Assembly: GCA_964628985.1 (NCBI GenBank)
Contig: CAZVNJ010000001.1
Span: forward strand, 48,806 to 112,805
DNA length: 64,000 bases
DNA from: SURF-43 sp964628985
GTDB lineage: Bacteria; Chloroflexota; Dehalococcoidia; UBA2979
Direction of reading: 5' to 3'
Part shown: positions 33,804 to 42,757 of the stretch, piece by piece
How positions within the stretch are numbered: the stretch's first letter is position 1
How the letters are laid out: the number at the start of each line of letters is the position of its first letter
Notes under the pieces: generated by a model
Seen by the model: the letters and a program-made list of their open reading frames with translations, nothing else
Told to the model about the DNA's origin: nothing
The model's database searches: none
Made by a program: the position numbers and the translations under genes

Positions 33804-34919
33804 ATGATGCTCGTGACGACCGCGGGACGCGGGTCGATGGACTATTACGCCGCGGAACTCGCCGCCCATCTCCCGGAGATCCCGATCCTCGCGACAGACG
33901 AGTCACGGCGAATCGAGAGCCAGTTCAATGCGCCCCTCTGGAGCAAGGACACGCTGCGCGGGCTTCGCAATGACGTTGACTTCGTCCGTCGCCTGCGGGC
34001 GATTGACGAGCCACTTCACTTCCCGAACCACCACCTCGCGCGGTACGGGCTGTTCCTGGATGTCCCGTACGTGGTGACAGTGCACGACCTCATCCGCTAC
34101 TTCGACATGCATCGACATCAACCGCTGATCCACCGCCCGAACTGGCGCGATCGGGCACTGCTCACGCTCGACTACGCCGGCATCCGCCAGGCTGACGCGA
34201 TCATCGCAGTCTCGAACACCACGAAGACCGACATCGTCGAGTACCTCGGTATCCCGGAAGATCGCGTGCACGTGGTCTACGAGGGGGTGGACCACAAGCG
34301 GTTCCACCCCACCGAGTCGCGGCCGTACGACTTTCCGTACATCTTGTTCGTCGGTTCGGAGCACCCTCGGAAGAACCTTGCCGGACTGATCGCCGCGTTC
34401 GCCGTGCTGAAGGCTTCAGGCCGTCACCCGGATCTGCGGCTCGTGAAGGTGGGCGCTGCCGGAGGCACGGAGGCAGACTTCCGGGCCTCGACCGAACGAC
34501 TGATCGCGCAGCATGGAGTCGCGGATGACGTGGTGCTCGCGGGGCGAGTCCCGGATGGAGAACTGGCGTCCTACTACTCCGGCGCCGAATGCACGGTGCT
34601 CCCTTCGCTGTACGAAGGCTTCGGGTTCCCGGCCATCGAGGCGATGGCATGTGGCTCGCCCGTGGTTGTCTCCAGCGCTGGATCGCTTCCGGAGGTGGTG
34701 GGAGACGCAGGAGTTGTCGTGTCACCTCGGGTCCCGGAGCAGCTGGCGGCGGCTCTCCATTCGTTGCTTTCTGAGCCGGCGCGCCAGGCTGAACTTCGTG
34801 CGCGCGGTCTGAGGCGAGCCGCTCGGTTCACCTGGGAGCGGGCCGCCGCCGGTACGCGTCGTGTCTACGCCGAGGTCGAGGGCCTGGCGCCGGTCCCGGC
34901 TGCCGCAGTTGCCGCGTAG
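33804..34919 (+). CDS. Glycosyltransferase family 4
   Basis: 371 residues from ATG 33804 (AAAGGAG 6 bases upstream). GT-B fold: the N-terminal domain includes HFPNHHLARYGLFLDVPYVV, TVHDLIRYFD and DAIIAVSNTTKTDIVEYLGI; the C-terminal nucleotide-sugar domain includes ILFVGSEHPRKNLAGLIAAF, VVLAGRVPDGELASYYSGA and the E-x7-E motif in PSLYEGFGFPAIEAMACGSP. It transfers a sugar from an NDP- or GDP-donor to a glycan or lipid. The HDLIRYFD and EHPRKNL motifs resemble mannosyl- or galactosyl-transferases of cell-surface polysaccharide. It stands alone, so the product is open. Confidence 0.85.
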   Translation: MMLVTTAGRGSMDYYAAELAAHLPEIPILATDESRRIESQFNAPLWSKDTLRGLRNDVDFVRRLRAIDEPLHFPNHHLARYGLFLDVPYVVTVHDLIRYFDMHRHQPLIHRPNWRDRALLTLDYAGIRQADAIIAVSNTTKTDIVEYLGIPEDRVHVVYEGVDHKRFHPTESRPYDFPYILFVGSEHPRKNLAGLIAAFAVLKASGRHPDLRLVKVGAAGGTEADFRASTERLIAQHGVADDVVLAGRVPDGELASYYSGAECTVLPSLYEGFGFPAIEAMACGSPVVVSSAGSLPEVVGDAGVVVSPRVPEQLAAALHSLLSEPARQAELRARGLRRAARFTWERAAAGTRRVYAEVEGLAPVPAAAVAA

Positions 34920-34989
34920 CGGACCGATCGATTCGCGTCACTCGATCATGGTCTGAGAGAGACTCAGGCGTCAGCCCAGGACTCGGCAT

Positions 34990-36510
34990 CTAGGAGTCTG
35001 AGAGAGCGTCGAGGCGCACACTCTCCAGGTTTGGGATCGCTGGGCCTCGCAGCACCTGGCCGTCGCAGTCGAATGACGAGCCGTGGCAGGAGCAATCCCA
35101 GGTCGCCATGGCACGGTTCCACCCGAGCAGACAGCCCATGTGAGTGCACTCAGCGCTCACCGCATGCAGCGATCCCTGGGCGTCCCGCGACACGGCGACC
35201 GGTTTGCCATCGACCTCGAAGACCTCGCCGTCACCTGGCTGGAGCACCGCAAGGTTGAGGGGTGCGCGCGATCCGAATCGCCCCGCCAACCAGGCTTTCG
35301 CAGTCGGCATGTTCCCACGCACGAGATCGTCCAGCGCGCGGACCGGGACTGTCCGAGTTGAGTCGAATGTCGGGGCCCATTCGTGCTGGCGCCCGTCGAT
35401 GGCCGTCGCAAGGATCTGCCCCGCGACAATGCTGTTGGTGATCCCCCACCCGCTGAACCCCGTCGCCACGTACAGGTGCTCGTCCCCTGATGTCAGGCGA
35501 CCGACATAGGGGATGCCATCGACCGACTCGAAGTCCTCGTTCCACCATCGATAGCGGACGTCACCGATGGGGAAGTGTTCTTGCACAAAGGCCTCAAGGC
35601 TCCTGAAGCCCTCGTCGGTGTCTTCCAGGCCCGGCCGGAACCGCGGCCCGAGTGCGATCAGCCAGGCCTGCCCGTCGCTGTCACGATGCCAGCGCAGTGA
35701 ATGTGTCGGGTCGTCCACGGAGATGAACATGCCGCCCGGGAGGTCGCTGTCAAACGGCGCGGCAATGGCAAGATGTGCGATCGGGAGGGCCTTTGCGAAG
35801 TACTGGCCGCGGTCGAGGATTGGGAGATTGGTCGCGAGCACAGCGTCGCGTGCCGTGACCGTCCCATGCTGGGTCTTCACCCGCACATCCGGCCCATCGG
35901 TGCCGATGTCGATCACCCGCGTGTGTTCGTAGATCTCGACACCGCCGGCCGCGAGGCGGCGTGCCTCCGCCAGGGCGTAAGCGTAGGGGTCGAACTGGGC
36001 CTGCTCTTCGAAGACGACGGCGCCGACTGCGGAGACGGGCAGCGGGACTCCGGTCGTGAAACGGGCTGGGAGGCCAAACCCGGCCGCGGCTTCAGCCTCC
36101 TGCTGTAACTCCTCGACTCGCGATTCGTCGGCGGTGTAGGTGTACGCAGGCTGACGGCTGAACGAGCAGTCGATCTCGAACTCGCGGATGCGCTGCGCCA
36201 GCCACTCGAGCGCGGAGGCGTTTGCGTGCGCATAGGTCCGCGCGGTGTCCGACCCGAAGGTGGTGGTGAGACGCCGGTAGATCAGGCTGTGCTGCGCCGT
36301 GATCTTGGCCGACGAACCGCCCGTCGTCTGGCGTCCGACTGCACGAGCTTCGAGGAGCGCGACTCGGCGACCCTGCGCCTGGAGCATCGAGGCCGTCGTG
36401 AGGCCCGCGATTCCACCACCGACCACCGCTACATCGACCTGACGGTCGCCGTCCAAAGCGGGGAACTCGGGACGCTCACGCGCCGTCCACAGGGTGGTCC
36501 CGTCCTTCAT
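34990..36510 (-). CDS. FAD-dependent oxidoreductase (DadA type) with C-terminal Rieske domain
   Basis: 506 residues from ATG 36510 (GAGGT upstream). FAD Rossmann motif: VDVAVVGGGIAGLTTASML, then LLEARAVGRQTTGGSSAK. The DAO-like substrate domain ends with DGIPYVGRLTSGDEHLYVAT and GFSGWGITNSIVAG. The last roughly 90 residues form a Rieske 2Fe-2S domain: AECTHMGCLLGWN (C-x-H) and WDCSCHGSSFDCDG (C-x2-H). This fusion is a known but uncharacterised family thought to oxidise amines or amino acids with electrons leaving through the Rieske centre. Its 5' end overlaps the upstream gene's end by 35 bases on the same strand. Confidence 0.87.
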   Translation of the reverse strand: MKDGTTLWTARERPEFPALDGDRQVDVAVVGGGIAGLTTASMLQAQGRRVALLEARAVGRQTTGGSSAKITAQHSLIYRRLTTTFGSDTARTYAHANASALEWLAQRIREFEIDCSFSRQPAYTYTADESRVEELQQEAEAAAGFGLPARFTTGVPLPVSAVGAVVFEEQAQFDPYAYALAEARRLAAGGVEIYEHTRVIDIGTDGPDVRVKTQHGTVTARDAVLATNLPILDRGQYFAKALPIAHLAIAAPFDSDLPGGMFISVDDPTHSLRWHRDSDGQAWLIALGPRFRPGLEDTDEGFRSLEAFVQEHFPIGDVRYRWWNEDFESVDGIPYVGRLTSGDEHLYVATGFSGWGITNSIVAGQILATAIDGRQHEWAPTFDSTRTVPVRALDDLVRGNMPTAKAWLAGRFGSRAPLNLAVLQPGDGEVFEVDGKPVAVSRDAQGSLHAVSAECTHMGCLLGWNRAMATWDCSCHGSSFDCDGQVLRGPAIPNLESVRLDALSDS

Positions 36511-37507
36511 CGCGCACCTCGCAACCTCCAACATGGAGCCGGGGGGGCGAACGTAAGCCGCTTGGTCGTGCGGAGACGCAAATCAGATCCGGGAGGTGTC
36601 GCGAAATGGTGTCGGGGAGGGCCGCTCGGCTAGCGGTCCGCGGCCAGCATCGGGTGGTGACGGGGAGCGCGAGGTCGACGCTGAGCCCTCGATGGTCTGA
36701 CCCGGTGAGGTCGAAGACGTGATCCCCGGCGACCTGGAGGCCGCGCACCAGGACGTGGTCGATCCGCACGCCCAGCCGCCCGTACGCGTGGTAAGTAGGC
36801 GTCATCACCCGGTTGGTGGAGGCGATCCGGAGGTCTGTGCCCAGTAGGAGGCGGGCGAACGTCGGCGACAGCGTCGTGGCGTTGAAATCTCCCACCACCA
36901 TCAGGGCGCCCTCGACGTCGGCGACGGCCCGCTCAAGGACCGTGCGCTGCTGCCGGTTGACCTCGAAGGCTTCCCCGTTGAGCGGGGGCATGAAGTGCAC
37001 CGCGATCAGCGTGACCCGCTGGCCTCCGATGTCCACGGTGGCCGAGAGCAGATCTCGACCCCGGTCGTCTGCCTCGATCTCAAAGACACGCGGGTCTTCC
37101 AGAGGCGACCGCGATGCGATCGTGACCCACGGAGAGGTCGTCGAGAAGCGATGCGGATAAGCGGCCGCGAGCGAGGGGGCCACCACGGCCAGGTCATGCC
37201 GGAGTTCCTCGAAAACCACGACGTCAGCGTCCTGAGCCAGCACGTCCCGCGAGAGCGCGTCAAGGTCCTCGTTGGTCATGAGGACATTCGCTGTGATGAC
37301 GCGGAGCCGCGGAGCGTCCGGCGCGATGGAGTCTCGCTGGGAGATGAAGAGCATCGGTGTGAGCAGGATCACCAGCCAGACGACCGCCGGCACGATCAGC
37401 AAGGCGGCGATCAGGCGTCGCTTGACGAATAGAGTCGCCGGTGCCATCGCGAGCAGAGGCAGCCCGGCATACGGGAGAAAGTTCGCCAGACCGTCGATCG
37501 CCCACAC
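36476..37507 (-). CDS. Endonuclease/exonuclease/phosphatase-family protein with N-terminal membrane segments
   Basis: 343 residues, GTG start at 37507 (in-frame stop just upstream). Two hydrophobic helices at about 6-28 and 32-54 anchor the N-terminus. The EEP fold is then seen: RVITANVLMTNEDLDAL (metal Asn), VVVFEELRHD (metal Glu), LIAVHFMPP, MVVGDFNATTLSP (D-x-N), RIDHVLVRG, TGSDHRGLSVDLAL (catalytic D-H). This matches the exported EEP group of unknown substrate. After the fold ends there is a tail of about 57 residues, Arg/Pro-rich, reaching 35 bases into the FAD gene. The tail looks non-conserved, so an original stop may have been lost. Confidence 0.8.
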   Translation of the reverse strand: MWAIDGLANFLPYAGLPLLAMAPATLFVKRRLIAALLIVPAVVWLVILLTPMLFISQRDSIAPDAPRLRVITANVLMTNEDLDALSRDVLAQDADVVVFEELRHDLAVVAPSLAAAYPHRFSTTSPWVTIASRSPLEDPRVFEIEADDRGRDLLSATVDIGGQRVTLIAVHFMPPLNGEAFEVNRQQRTVLERAVADVEGALMVVGDFNATTLSPTFARLLLGTDLRIASTNRVMTPTYHAYGRLGVRIDHVLVRGLQVAGDHVFDLTGSDHRGLSVDLALPVTTRCWPRTASRAALPDTISRHLPDLICVSARPSGLRSPPRLHVGGCEVRDEGRDHPVDGA

Positions 37508-37857
37508 ACTGCCCGCCCCGGCCGTCTTGGGAACGGCCTACCCCTGCTGATCCAGTATGACCGGGCCACAGCCTGCCGGCACAGGGCTGATGCGATTTGC
37601 ACGGAGATTTGATGCATCGCCGGGGCGGAGAGGTGACGATCGACCCTCGGAAACGCGCGAGCAACTGAGGCGGATCACTGACCTTGTATGCGACCGTGGT
37701 CAGGGCCCCGATCTTGCGCGCAAGCGTCCACAACAGCCTCGATGCTGGACGGTTCCGCCTCGGCGCCAGATGCTCCGCTGCTGCCGGACGCCGTTCTCGA
37801 ATGCTCCCGCGGGGCTAGAATCCCGACGCGGAGGCGCAGTGGGGCTTTGGAGGTCTC
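37508..37857. other. 350-base region without a supported gene
   Basis: It lies between the divergent EEP protein and biotin-carrier genes. Open frames here (for example on the minus strand to 37733) have no family similarity. A TAGAAT hexamer at 37816-37821, 36 bases upstream of the carrier start, is the best -10 candidate, without a clear -35. No RNA gene was recognised. Confidence 0.4.
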
Positions 37858-38070
37858 ATGGACATTGTGGCGGAATGGCCTGGGCGTGTCGCGGAAATCC
37901 ATGTCGCCGCGGGTGACTCCGCCGACCCCGAGGATGAACTCGTCACCATCGAGTCGATGAAGATGCTGATGCCTGTCCTGAGCCCCGTCGCCGGCCGCGT
38001 GACCGAAGTGTGCGTCTCCGTCGATCAGACCGTCTCCGAGGGTGACGTCCTAGTCCGCATCGAGGCTTAA
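37858..38070 (+). CDS. Biotin/lipoyl carrier domain protein (BCCP-like), stand-alone
   Basis: 70 residues, a complete minimal biotinyl domain: AEWPGRVAEIHVAAGD (first hairpin), TIESMKMLMPVLSP with the modified Lys in the E-S-M-K-M biotinylation motif, AGRVTEVCVSVDQTVSEGD (second half-barrel), VLVRIEA. It would carry biotin for an acyl-CoA carboxylase or decarboxylase. No carboxylase, carboxyltransferase or biotin ligase is near, so its partner must be encoded elsewhere. GGAGG (37849-37854) precedes the ATG. Confidence 0.87.
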   Translation: MDIVAEWPGRVAEIHVAAGDSADPEDELVTIESMKMLMPVLSPVAGRVTEVCVSVDQTVSEGDVLVRIEA

Positions 38071-38090
38071 CCGGCGGTCGCGTCTCCGCG

Positions 38091-38858
38091 CTAGCCTCTG
38101 GCCTTCAGCATCTCGAGGTACTCGACGAGCGTCTTCCCTGAGGCTCGCCACTCCTGTGCTGGGCCGGTGCCGATGTACCGGAAGTGCCACGGTTCATAGA
38201 TGTACCCGGTCACCGCCTCGCCGCCACGTGGGTAACTCAGGGCGAAGCCAAATTCGTGAGCATGGGTGCCCAGCCACCGCCCAGACGGGGAGTCCGCAAA
38301 CGACTCGAGGAGCTCCCAGCCATTCGCCGGGTCAGCGAAGTCGGCCGTGGCGCCCAGTTGATGTTCGCTGTGGCCCGGTTCCGCGCTCTCGCGCCGCGCT
38401 TGCGCCTCGCCGAGGAGTCCCACCCAGTAGTTGAATGTGCGTACCTGTTCGTTATAGGAGCGATATGCAGACTTGATGCGCAGGTCCACGGCCGCCGACT
38501 TCGCGGCGGCCATCATTGGCTGCAAGGCCGCGATGACATCGCCTCGCAGTTGCTGGCCGCTGACATCGCGCGCGTCCCAGGCAGCCGGGACGGCCTGCAG
38601 GTTGGGCGGCACATAGCCGTCGGGCAGTGCACGGCGCTTGTCCACGATCATGTGCAGGTCTGCGTTGTAACGGACGGCGCTCGCCGCGGCCACCGTCGGC
38701 GCGGGCGATGCCGTGCTGGTCGCAAGGCGCGGCGTTGCCGGCGGACTTGTGTCCCGTGTCTCGGTGTCGTCCCCGCACCCGACCACGGCCGCGATGGCGG
38801 CGCCGAAGGCGCTCACGCCGGTGGCGCGCAGCATGGCTCGTCGTGTGTACCGGCTCAT
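38091..38858 (-). CDS. D-alanyl-D-alanine carboxypeptidase, VanY family (lipoprotein)
   Basis: 255 residues. N-terminal RRAMLRATGVSAFGAAIAAVVGCG has a twin Arg and a lipobox-like VVGC, so a membrane-anchored exported lipoprotein is likely. A Pro/Ser/Thr-rich linker follows to about residue 60. The zinc peptidase signatures of the M15B group are SAYRSYNEQ, EPGHSEHQLGATADF (metal H and D), and EPWHFRYIG (catalytic E and metal H). It trims D-Ala from peptidoglycan stem peptides. It is divergent from the NlpC/SH3/LysM-type gene, and two more wall genes follow. Confidence 0.87.
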   Translation of the reverse strand: MSRYTRRAMLRATGVSAFGAAIAAVVGCGDDTETRDTSPPATPRLATSTASPAPTVAAASAVRYNADLHMIVDKRRALPDGYVPPNLQAVPAAWDARDVSGQQLRGDVIAALQPMMAAAKSAAVDLRIKSAYRSYNEQVRTFNYWVGLLGEAQARRESAEPGHSEHQLGATADFADPANGWELLESFADSPSGRWLGTHAHEFGFALSYPRGGEAVTGYIYEPWHFRYIGTGPAQEWRASGKTLVEYLEMLKARG

Positions 38859-39011
38859 GCGGCCTCCCCACTACCCGTCTCAACGATACTGGACTCGCTC
38901 GCACCGATCAGTCCGTAAGCGTCACGCGCTGCGCTTTCTGTGAGCAGTTCCGCGCAGCCCGTAGTAGCCTCCGTCACTGGTCGACTCGTGGCGGGGCCGA
39001 TTGAAGTGGGT

Positions 39012-40373
39012 GTGAGTTTGCGATCGTCCCGCCGAGCCTTGATCTGGCTGTGCTTCGTGGTGGCGCTGTTCGTGCCCACCTTCTCATCGAGCGCTTCCGC
39101 GGCCGACGACGTGACTCTGAGCGCTTCGACCGCCCTCACTCAATGGGCCACGAGCGCACTCGGCCAGCAGCAGGGTGAGTGTTTCCCCTGGTTACGGCGG
39201 GTCGTGAAGGCCGCGACCGGCATTCAGATTGGCGACGACTACCGGCTCGGATACCTGCAGGCGGGCGCCGTCGAGGTTTCCGCTCAGGCCGCGAAGCGTG
39301 GCGACATTATCCAGATCGCAAACGACGCGGACACCCACCCCTTTGCAGACTACCCCGGCCTCCACACGGCGCTCGTCCTGGACAACCTGGGCGGTGGGAA
39401 GTTCCGCGTCATTGATTCGAACTCAAACTTCGACGGTGTCGTGCGCATCCGCGAGACGTACGACCCTGGTGCCGCTGCCGCGAGGTATCCCGGGCTGTCG
39501 TTCCACATCTACCGCCTACCGGAGCGCCCGCCTTCCAGCGTGACACCACCTCCCCCGAACTCTGGAGTCAACACCCCCGGGGTGATCCCGGTGGGCGCCG
39601 CCGCCGAGATCGCTGCCGAAGGCGACTGCCTTCGGGTGCGCAGCATTGCCGGGCTCTCCGGCACCATCCTTGGATGTCTCCCCACGGGGATGCGAGTCAC
39701 CGTGACGCAGCCGGGGCCCGATGTGGACGGGTACCACTGGGTGACGATTACCAACGGCGTGATCTCCGGCTGGGCCTCGGAGCGATACCTGCGGCCCATC
39801 GGCAGCGTCGTGGGCGCCTCGGCGCTCCCGACGCCTGCTGCCACACCGGCACCACCTCCGCCCGGGAGAATCCTGAGCGGTGTAATCCCGGAGTTCGGGA
39901 TCGCACTCGTCGTGTTCAGTGGAGGCAGTGATGAGCAATTGCTCGCGGCCTCCGGGTGTCCTCGCGCATCCGCATCCTTCTGGAGCTTTCGGGATCAGAC
40001 CTTCGTGCAGTGGCTCCCGGGAGTCCCCGTACCGATCGTGAACGCGGAGTGGCGGGATCTGTATCCCAACGGGATTCCGGCAGGTACACCGCTCATGGTC
40101 AGTTGCCGGCGGGCGCCAGCCGTGGCACCTCCACCCACGGCCGCCGACCCTGTCGCAGCCACTACACCCTCGGCGGGCCCTCCGGCCAGCGCGCCGACGC
40201 CGGCGCCGTCGACCTACACCGTCGAGGAGGGAGACTCGCTCTCCGCCATCGCGGAGCGTCTCCACGGGCCTGCGGTCTCGATTGGGACGTTCCTGGACGC
40301 GCTGTACGAGTTGAACGGGATCACAGCCGACTCACTCCTGCGAGTCGGTCAGGTCCTCAAGATTCCACGCTGA
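39012..40373 (+). CDS. Secreted cell-wall protein: CHAP/NlpC-like domain, SH3b domain, LysM domain
   Basis: About 453 residues. The start is uncertain: GTGs at 38940, 38988, 39006 and 39012 are in frame, and the last two give a compact signal peptide (RSSRRALIWLCFVVALFVP, cleavage near SASA). The mature part begins with a domain holding a possible catalytic Cys in QQQGECFPWLRR and His in YPGLHTALVLD, a CHAP-like pattern. SH3b repeat at about 200-275 (DCLRVRSIAGLSGTILGCLP...GWASERYLRP), Pro/Ala linkers, and a C-terminal LysM (TYTVEEGDSLSAIAERL...LRVGQVLKIPR). Likely peptidoglycan-bound hydrolase. Probably cotranscribed with the penicillin-binding protein that follows. Confidence 0.75.
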   Translation: MSLRSSRRALIWLCFVVALFVPTFSSSASAADDVTLSASTALTQWATSALGQQQGECFPWLRRVVKAATGIQIGDDYRLGYLQAGAVEVSAQAAKRGDIIQIANDADTHPFADYPGLHTALVLDNLGGGKFRVIDSNSNFDGVVRIRETYDPGAAAARYPGLSFHIYRLPERPPSSVTPPPPNSGVNTPGVIPVGAAAEIAAEGDCLRVRSIAGLSGTILGCLPTGMRVTVTQPGPDVDGYHWVTITNGVISGWASERYLRPIGSVVGASALPTPAATPAPPPPGRILSGVIPEFGIALVVFSGGSDEQLLAASGCPRASASFWSFRDQTFVQWLPGVPVPIVNAEWRDLYPNGIPAGTPLMVSCRRAPAVAPPPTAADPVAATTPSAGPPASAPTPAPSTYTVEEGDSLSAIAERLHGPAVSIGTFLDALYELNGITADSLLRVGQVLKIPR

Positions 40374-40435
40374 GCTCCTGGGGGATCCGTGCGCGCAGGT
40401 CTCTGTCATTGATGGCCCACGGAAAAGGCTCGCGG

Positions 40436-41638
40436 ATGCGCGCGCGGCTGATTGTCTCGCTTGCCGGCGTCGCCATCATCGTGCTGGCCGGCTTGCTCGT
40501 GATTATCGTCGGGCTCAGTCGCTATCTCGCTCCGCTCCCGGCGCCGGAGTTCCAGGCCGGGACGCTGCCCACCCAGATCTCAGGCACCGCCCCCACCCTG
40601 CCGTGGCCTGCTCGTGCTTCGGCCGCGGTCATGGTGGACGGCCTTGGTGTACTCGGGTCGAACGCAGACGACCGTCCGCGCCCGCTCGCCAGTGTGGTGA
40701 AGATCATGACCGCCCTCCTCATCCTGGAGGAGCACCCGCTGCGTCCCGGCGAGCGCGGCCCCATCCTGACACTCACGGCAGCAGACGTCGTCGCCTACAA
40801 CGCGGCTGTGGCGGACGACCAATCAGCGCTACGCGTGCTGGACGGCGAACGGATCACGCAATATCAACTGCTCGAAGGGATCATGATCCCCTCCGCGAAC
40901 AACTTCGCGGACATCCTCGCGCGCTGGGATGCCGGGTCGGTGGCCGCGTTCGTCGAGAAGATGAATACACGCGCGAAGGCGCTCGGCATGACGCAGACGC
41001 GCTACGTCGACCCCAGCGGCAACGACCCCGCCGGTGTCGGCACGGCACGCGACCAGCTGCTCCTGGCCGAGGCAGCGATGCGCAATGACGTCTTCGCGGA
41101 GATCATCGCAAAGCCCCAGACGGACCTGCCGGTCGTCGGGACGGTCTACAACGTGAACGCCATCATTGGCTCCCAGGGGAATGTCGGAATCAAGACAGGC
41201 TCGGGCCCCGAGGCGGGAGGCTGCTTCGTCTTCGCGGCCCGGGTCACCTCGGCGGGCCAACCGGCCGTGGTCATCGGCGCCGTGCTTGGCACGACCTTCC
41301 TGAGTGACGCGTTCAAGGCCGCCCAGGACCTGACCCGTGCGGCCGCTGGCATTCCTCGCCAGGTCCAGGCACTTCCCCCGGGCCAGCATGTCGGCGAGGT
41401 TGTGACTGCGTGGGGTACCTCGGCCCCCGTCCTGACCACAGCCCCCGTCACCGTCTTGGGCTGGGACGGCCTGCCGATGCGCACGGGGCTCGAGGTCACC
41501 CCGCCCGCCGCCGGGACGCCCGCCGGAACCCAGGTCGGAACCCTCAAGGTCGAGATTGGGGCATCCAGCCAGGCCGTCCCAGTGGTCACGTCACAGGCGG
41601 TCGATGGGCCGGGCTGGTGGTGGCGGCTGCGACGATAA
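40436..41638 (+). CDS. Serine-type D-alanyl-D-alanine carboxypeptidase (DacF/S11 family)
   Basis: 400 residues from ATG 40436 (GGAAAAGG upstream; ATG 40412 is possible). Membrane anchor at about 6-30. The three active-site motifs of low-molecular-weight penicillin-binding proteins are present: S86-x-x-K89 in LASVVKIMTALL, S153-A-N155 in MIPSANNFAD and K253-T-G255 in GIKTGSGPEAGG. The region after 310 is a beta-rich extension comparable to the PBP5-like C-terminal domain, ending in WWWRLRR. It removes terminal D-Ala from stem peptides outside the membrane. It sits in a wall-remodelling cluster and is convergent with the AI-2E gene. Confidence 0.88.
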   Translation: MRARLIVSLAGVAIIVLAGLLVIIVGLSRYLAPLPAPEFQAGTLPTQISGTAPTLPWPARASAAVMVDGLGVLGSNADDRPRPLASVVKIMTALLILEEHPLRPGERGPILTLTAADVVAYNAAVADDQSALRVLDGERITQYQLLEGIMIPSANNFADILARWDAGSVAAFVEKMNTRAKALGMTQTRYVDPSGNDPAGVGTARDQLLLAEAAMRNDVFAEIIAKPQTDLPVVGTVYNVNAIIGSQGNVGIKTGSGPEAGGCFVFAARVTSAGQPAVVIGAVLGTTFLSDAFKAAQDLTRAAAGIPRQVQALPPGQHVGEVVTAWGTSAPVLTTAPVTVLGWDGLPMRTGLEVTPPAAGTPAGTQVGTLKVEIGASSQAVPVVTSQAVDGPGWWWRLRR

Positions 41639-41652
41639 GCAGCGACCGCGGC

Positions 41653-42753
41653 TCAGCCCACCGTCCGATCCTCCTCCGTGCGCACCCGCACCCACAGGAA
41701 GTCGAACAGGACGCGACCAATGGCCAGCCCCGGCACGGCCAGGAAGACGCCGAGGATTCCGAACAACTCACCGGCGGCCACCACCGTCAGCAGCACCAGC
41801 ACTGGGTGCACGCGCACGGCGTGGCCCTGGACCCTCGGGGTGACGATATTGCCGACGACTGTCGTGGACGCGAAGAACAGTAGGAACGTCAGCAGCGCCG
41901 TGAGTGGCGAAACAAATGCCGCCATCACGATTGCTGGGATCCCGCCGAACCAGGTACCGATGTAGGGGATCGTCGACGTCGCGGCGATCCAGCTCCCGAG
42001 GAGGAGCGGGTAGGGCACTCCGAGTGCCCAGAGGAACGCCGTCGCCACGGTCCCCTGGACGGCGGCAACGATGACGAGGCTTACCAGGTAGCGGGAGAGT
42101 GCTTGGCCACCTGCCTCCCACAACTCGCGGACATCGTCCTGGTAGCGGCTCGGACTGTGGCGGATCGACGCGTCCTTCAGTTTTGGAGCGTCGAGGAGCA
42201 GGTAGACGGCGACGAAGGTCACGCCAAACGCCTGGATGACGAGACGGAACACCCCTCGTACGGTGATGAGCGCGTAGTCGAACGCGTGGCTGAGGGTCCG
42301 CGTGGCCCGCGCGAGCAACTCCTGCTGGACGTTGCTCACGGCCAGGTCCGAGCCAGCCGGAAGCGCCCCGGACTCCACCATTCGAGTGATCAGATCGCGT
42401 AACGCGACGTCGGCCTTCTGCGTCCGCACCGGAAGGTCACGGACGAACGCCTGCAACTCACTCAGGAGCGGGGGGATGAGCAATACGGCGGCGCCTACGA
42501 CGATGAGGGCCAGTATCGCCAGGATCACCGCGACTGCCGCCCGGCGCGGCATGAACCGGCTGAGGACCTCGAAGGGGTAGCGCAGTATCAGCGCAAGCAG
42601 CGATCCGCCGAGCAGGATTGTTAGGGCCCCCGGCGCCGAATAGATCACCCAGGCGACGAAGACGGCCGCTCCGGCCCAGATGAATCGCCTGTACCGAGCC
42701 CGGATGACGATGGGGGTCTGGCCTGCCCCGCGAGGATGTGGTGTGTCGTCCAT
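41653..42753 (-). CDS. AI-2E family transporter
   Basis: 366 residues with about eight membrane helices. Family features: paired N-terminal helices (RRFIWAGAAVFVAWVIYSAP; LLGGSLLALILRYPFEVLSR), the amphipathic middle region (PPLLSELQAFVRDLPVRTQK), SWIAATSTIPYIGTWFGGIPA, STTVVGNIVTPRVQGHAVRV (the conserved P-x-x-x-G-x-x-x-x-x-H/L-P loop) and HPVLVLLTVVAAGELFGILG. The family covers putative autoinducer-2 exporters and Na+/H+ antiporters. It follows the sortase-like gene by 4 bases on the same strand. Confidence 0.88.
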   Translation of the reverse strand: MDDTPHPRGAGQTPIVIRARYRRFIWAGAAVFVAWVIYSAPGALTILLGGSLLALILRYPFEVLSRFMPRRAAVAVILAILALIVVGAAVLLIPPLLSELQAFVRDLPVRTQKADVALRDLITRMVESGALPAGSDLAVSNVQQELLARATRTLSHAFDYALITVRGVFRLVIQAFGVTFVAVYLLLDAPKLKDASIRHSPSRYQDDVRELWEAGGQALSRYLVSLVIVAAVQGTVATAFLWALGVPYPLLLGSWIAATSTIPYIGTWFGGIPAIVMAAFVSPLTALLTFLLFFASTTVVGNIVTPRVQGHAVRVHPVLVLLTVVAAGELFGILGVFLAVPGLAIGRVLFDFLWVRVRTEEDRTVG

Positions 42754-42757
42754 CCGG

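Noticed and set aside
37260..37733. Minus-strand open frame covering the 350-base gap
   Set aside because: It overlaps the start of the EEP gene in another frame and has no recognisable domain or membrane segment.
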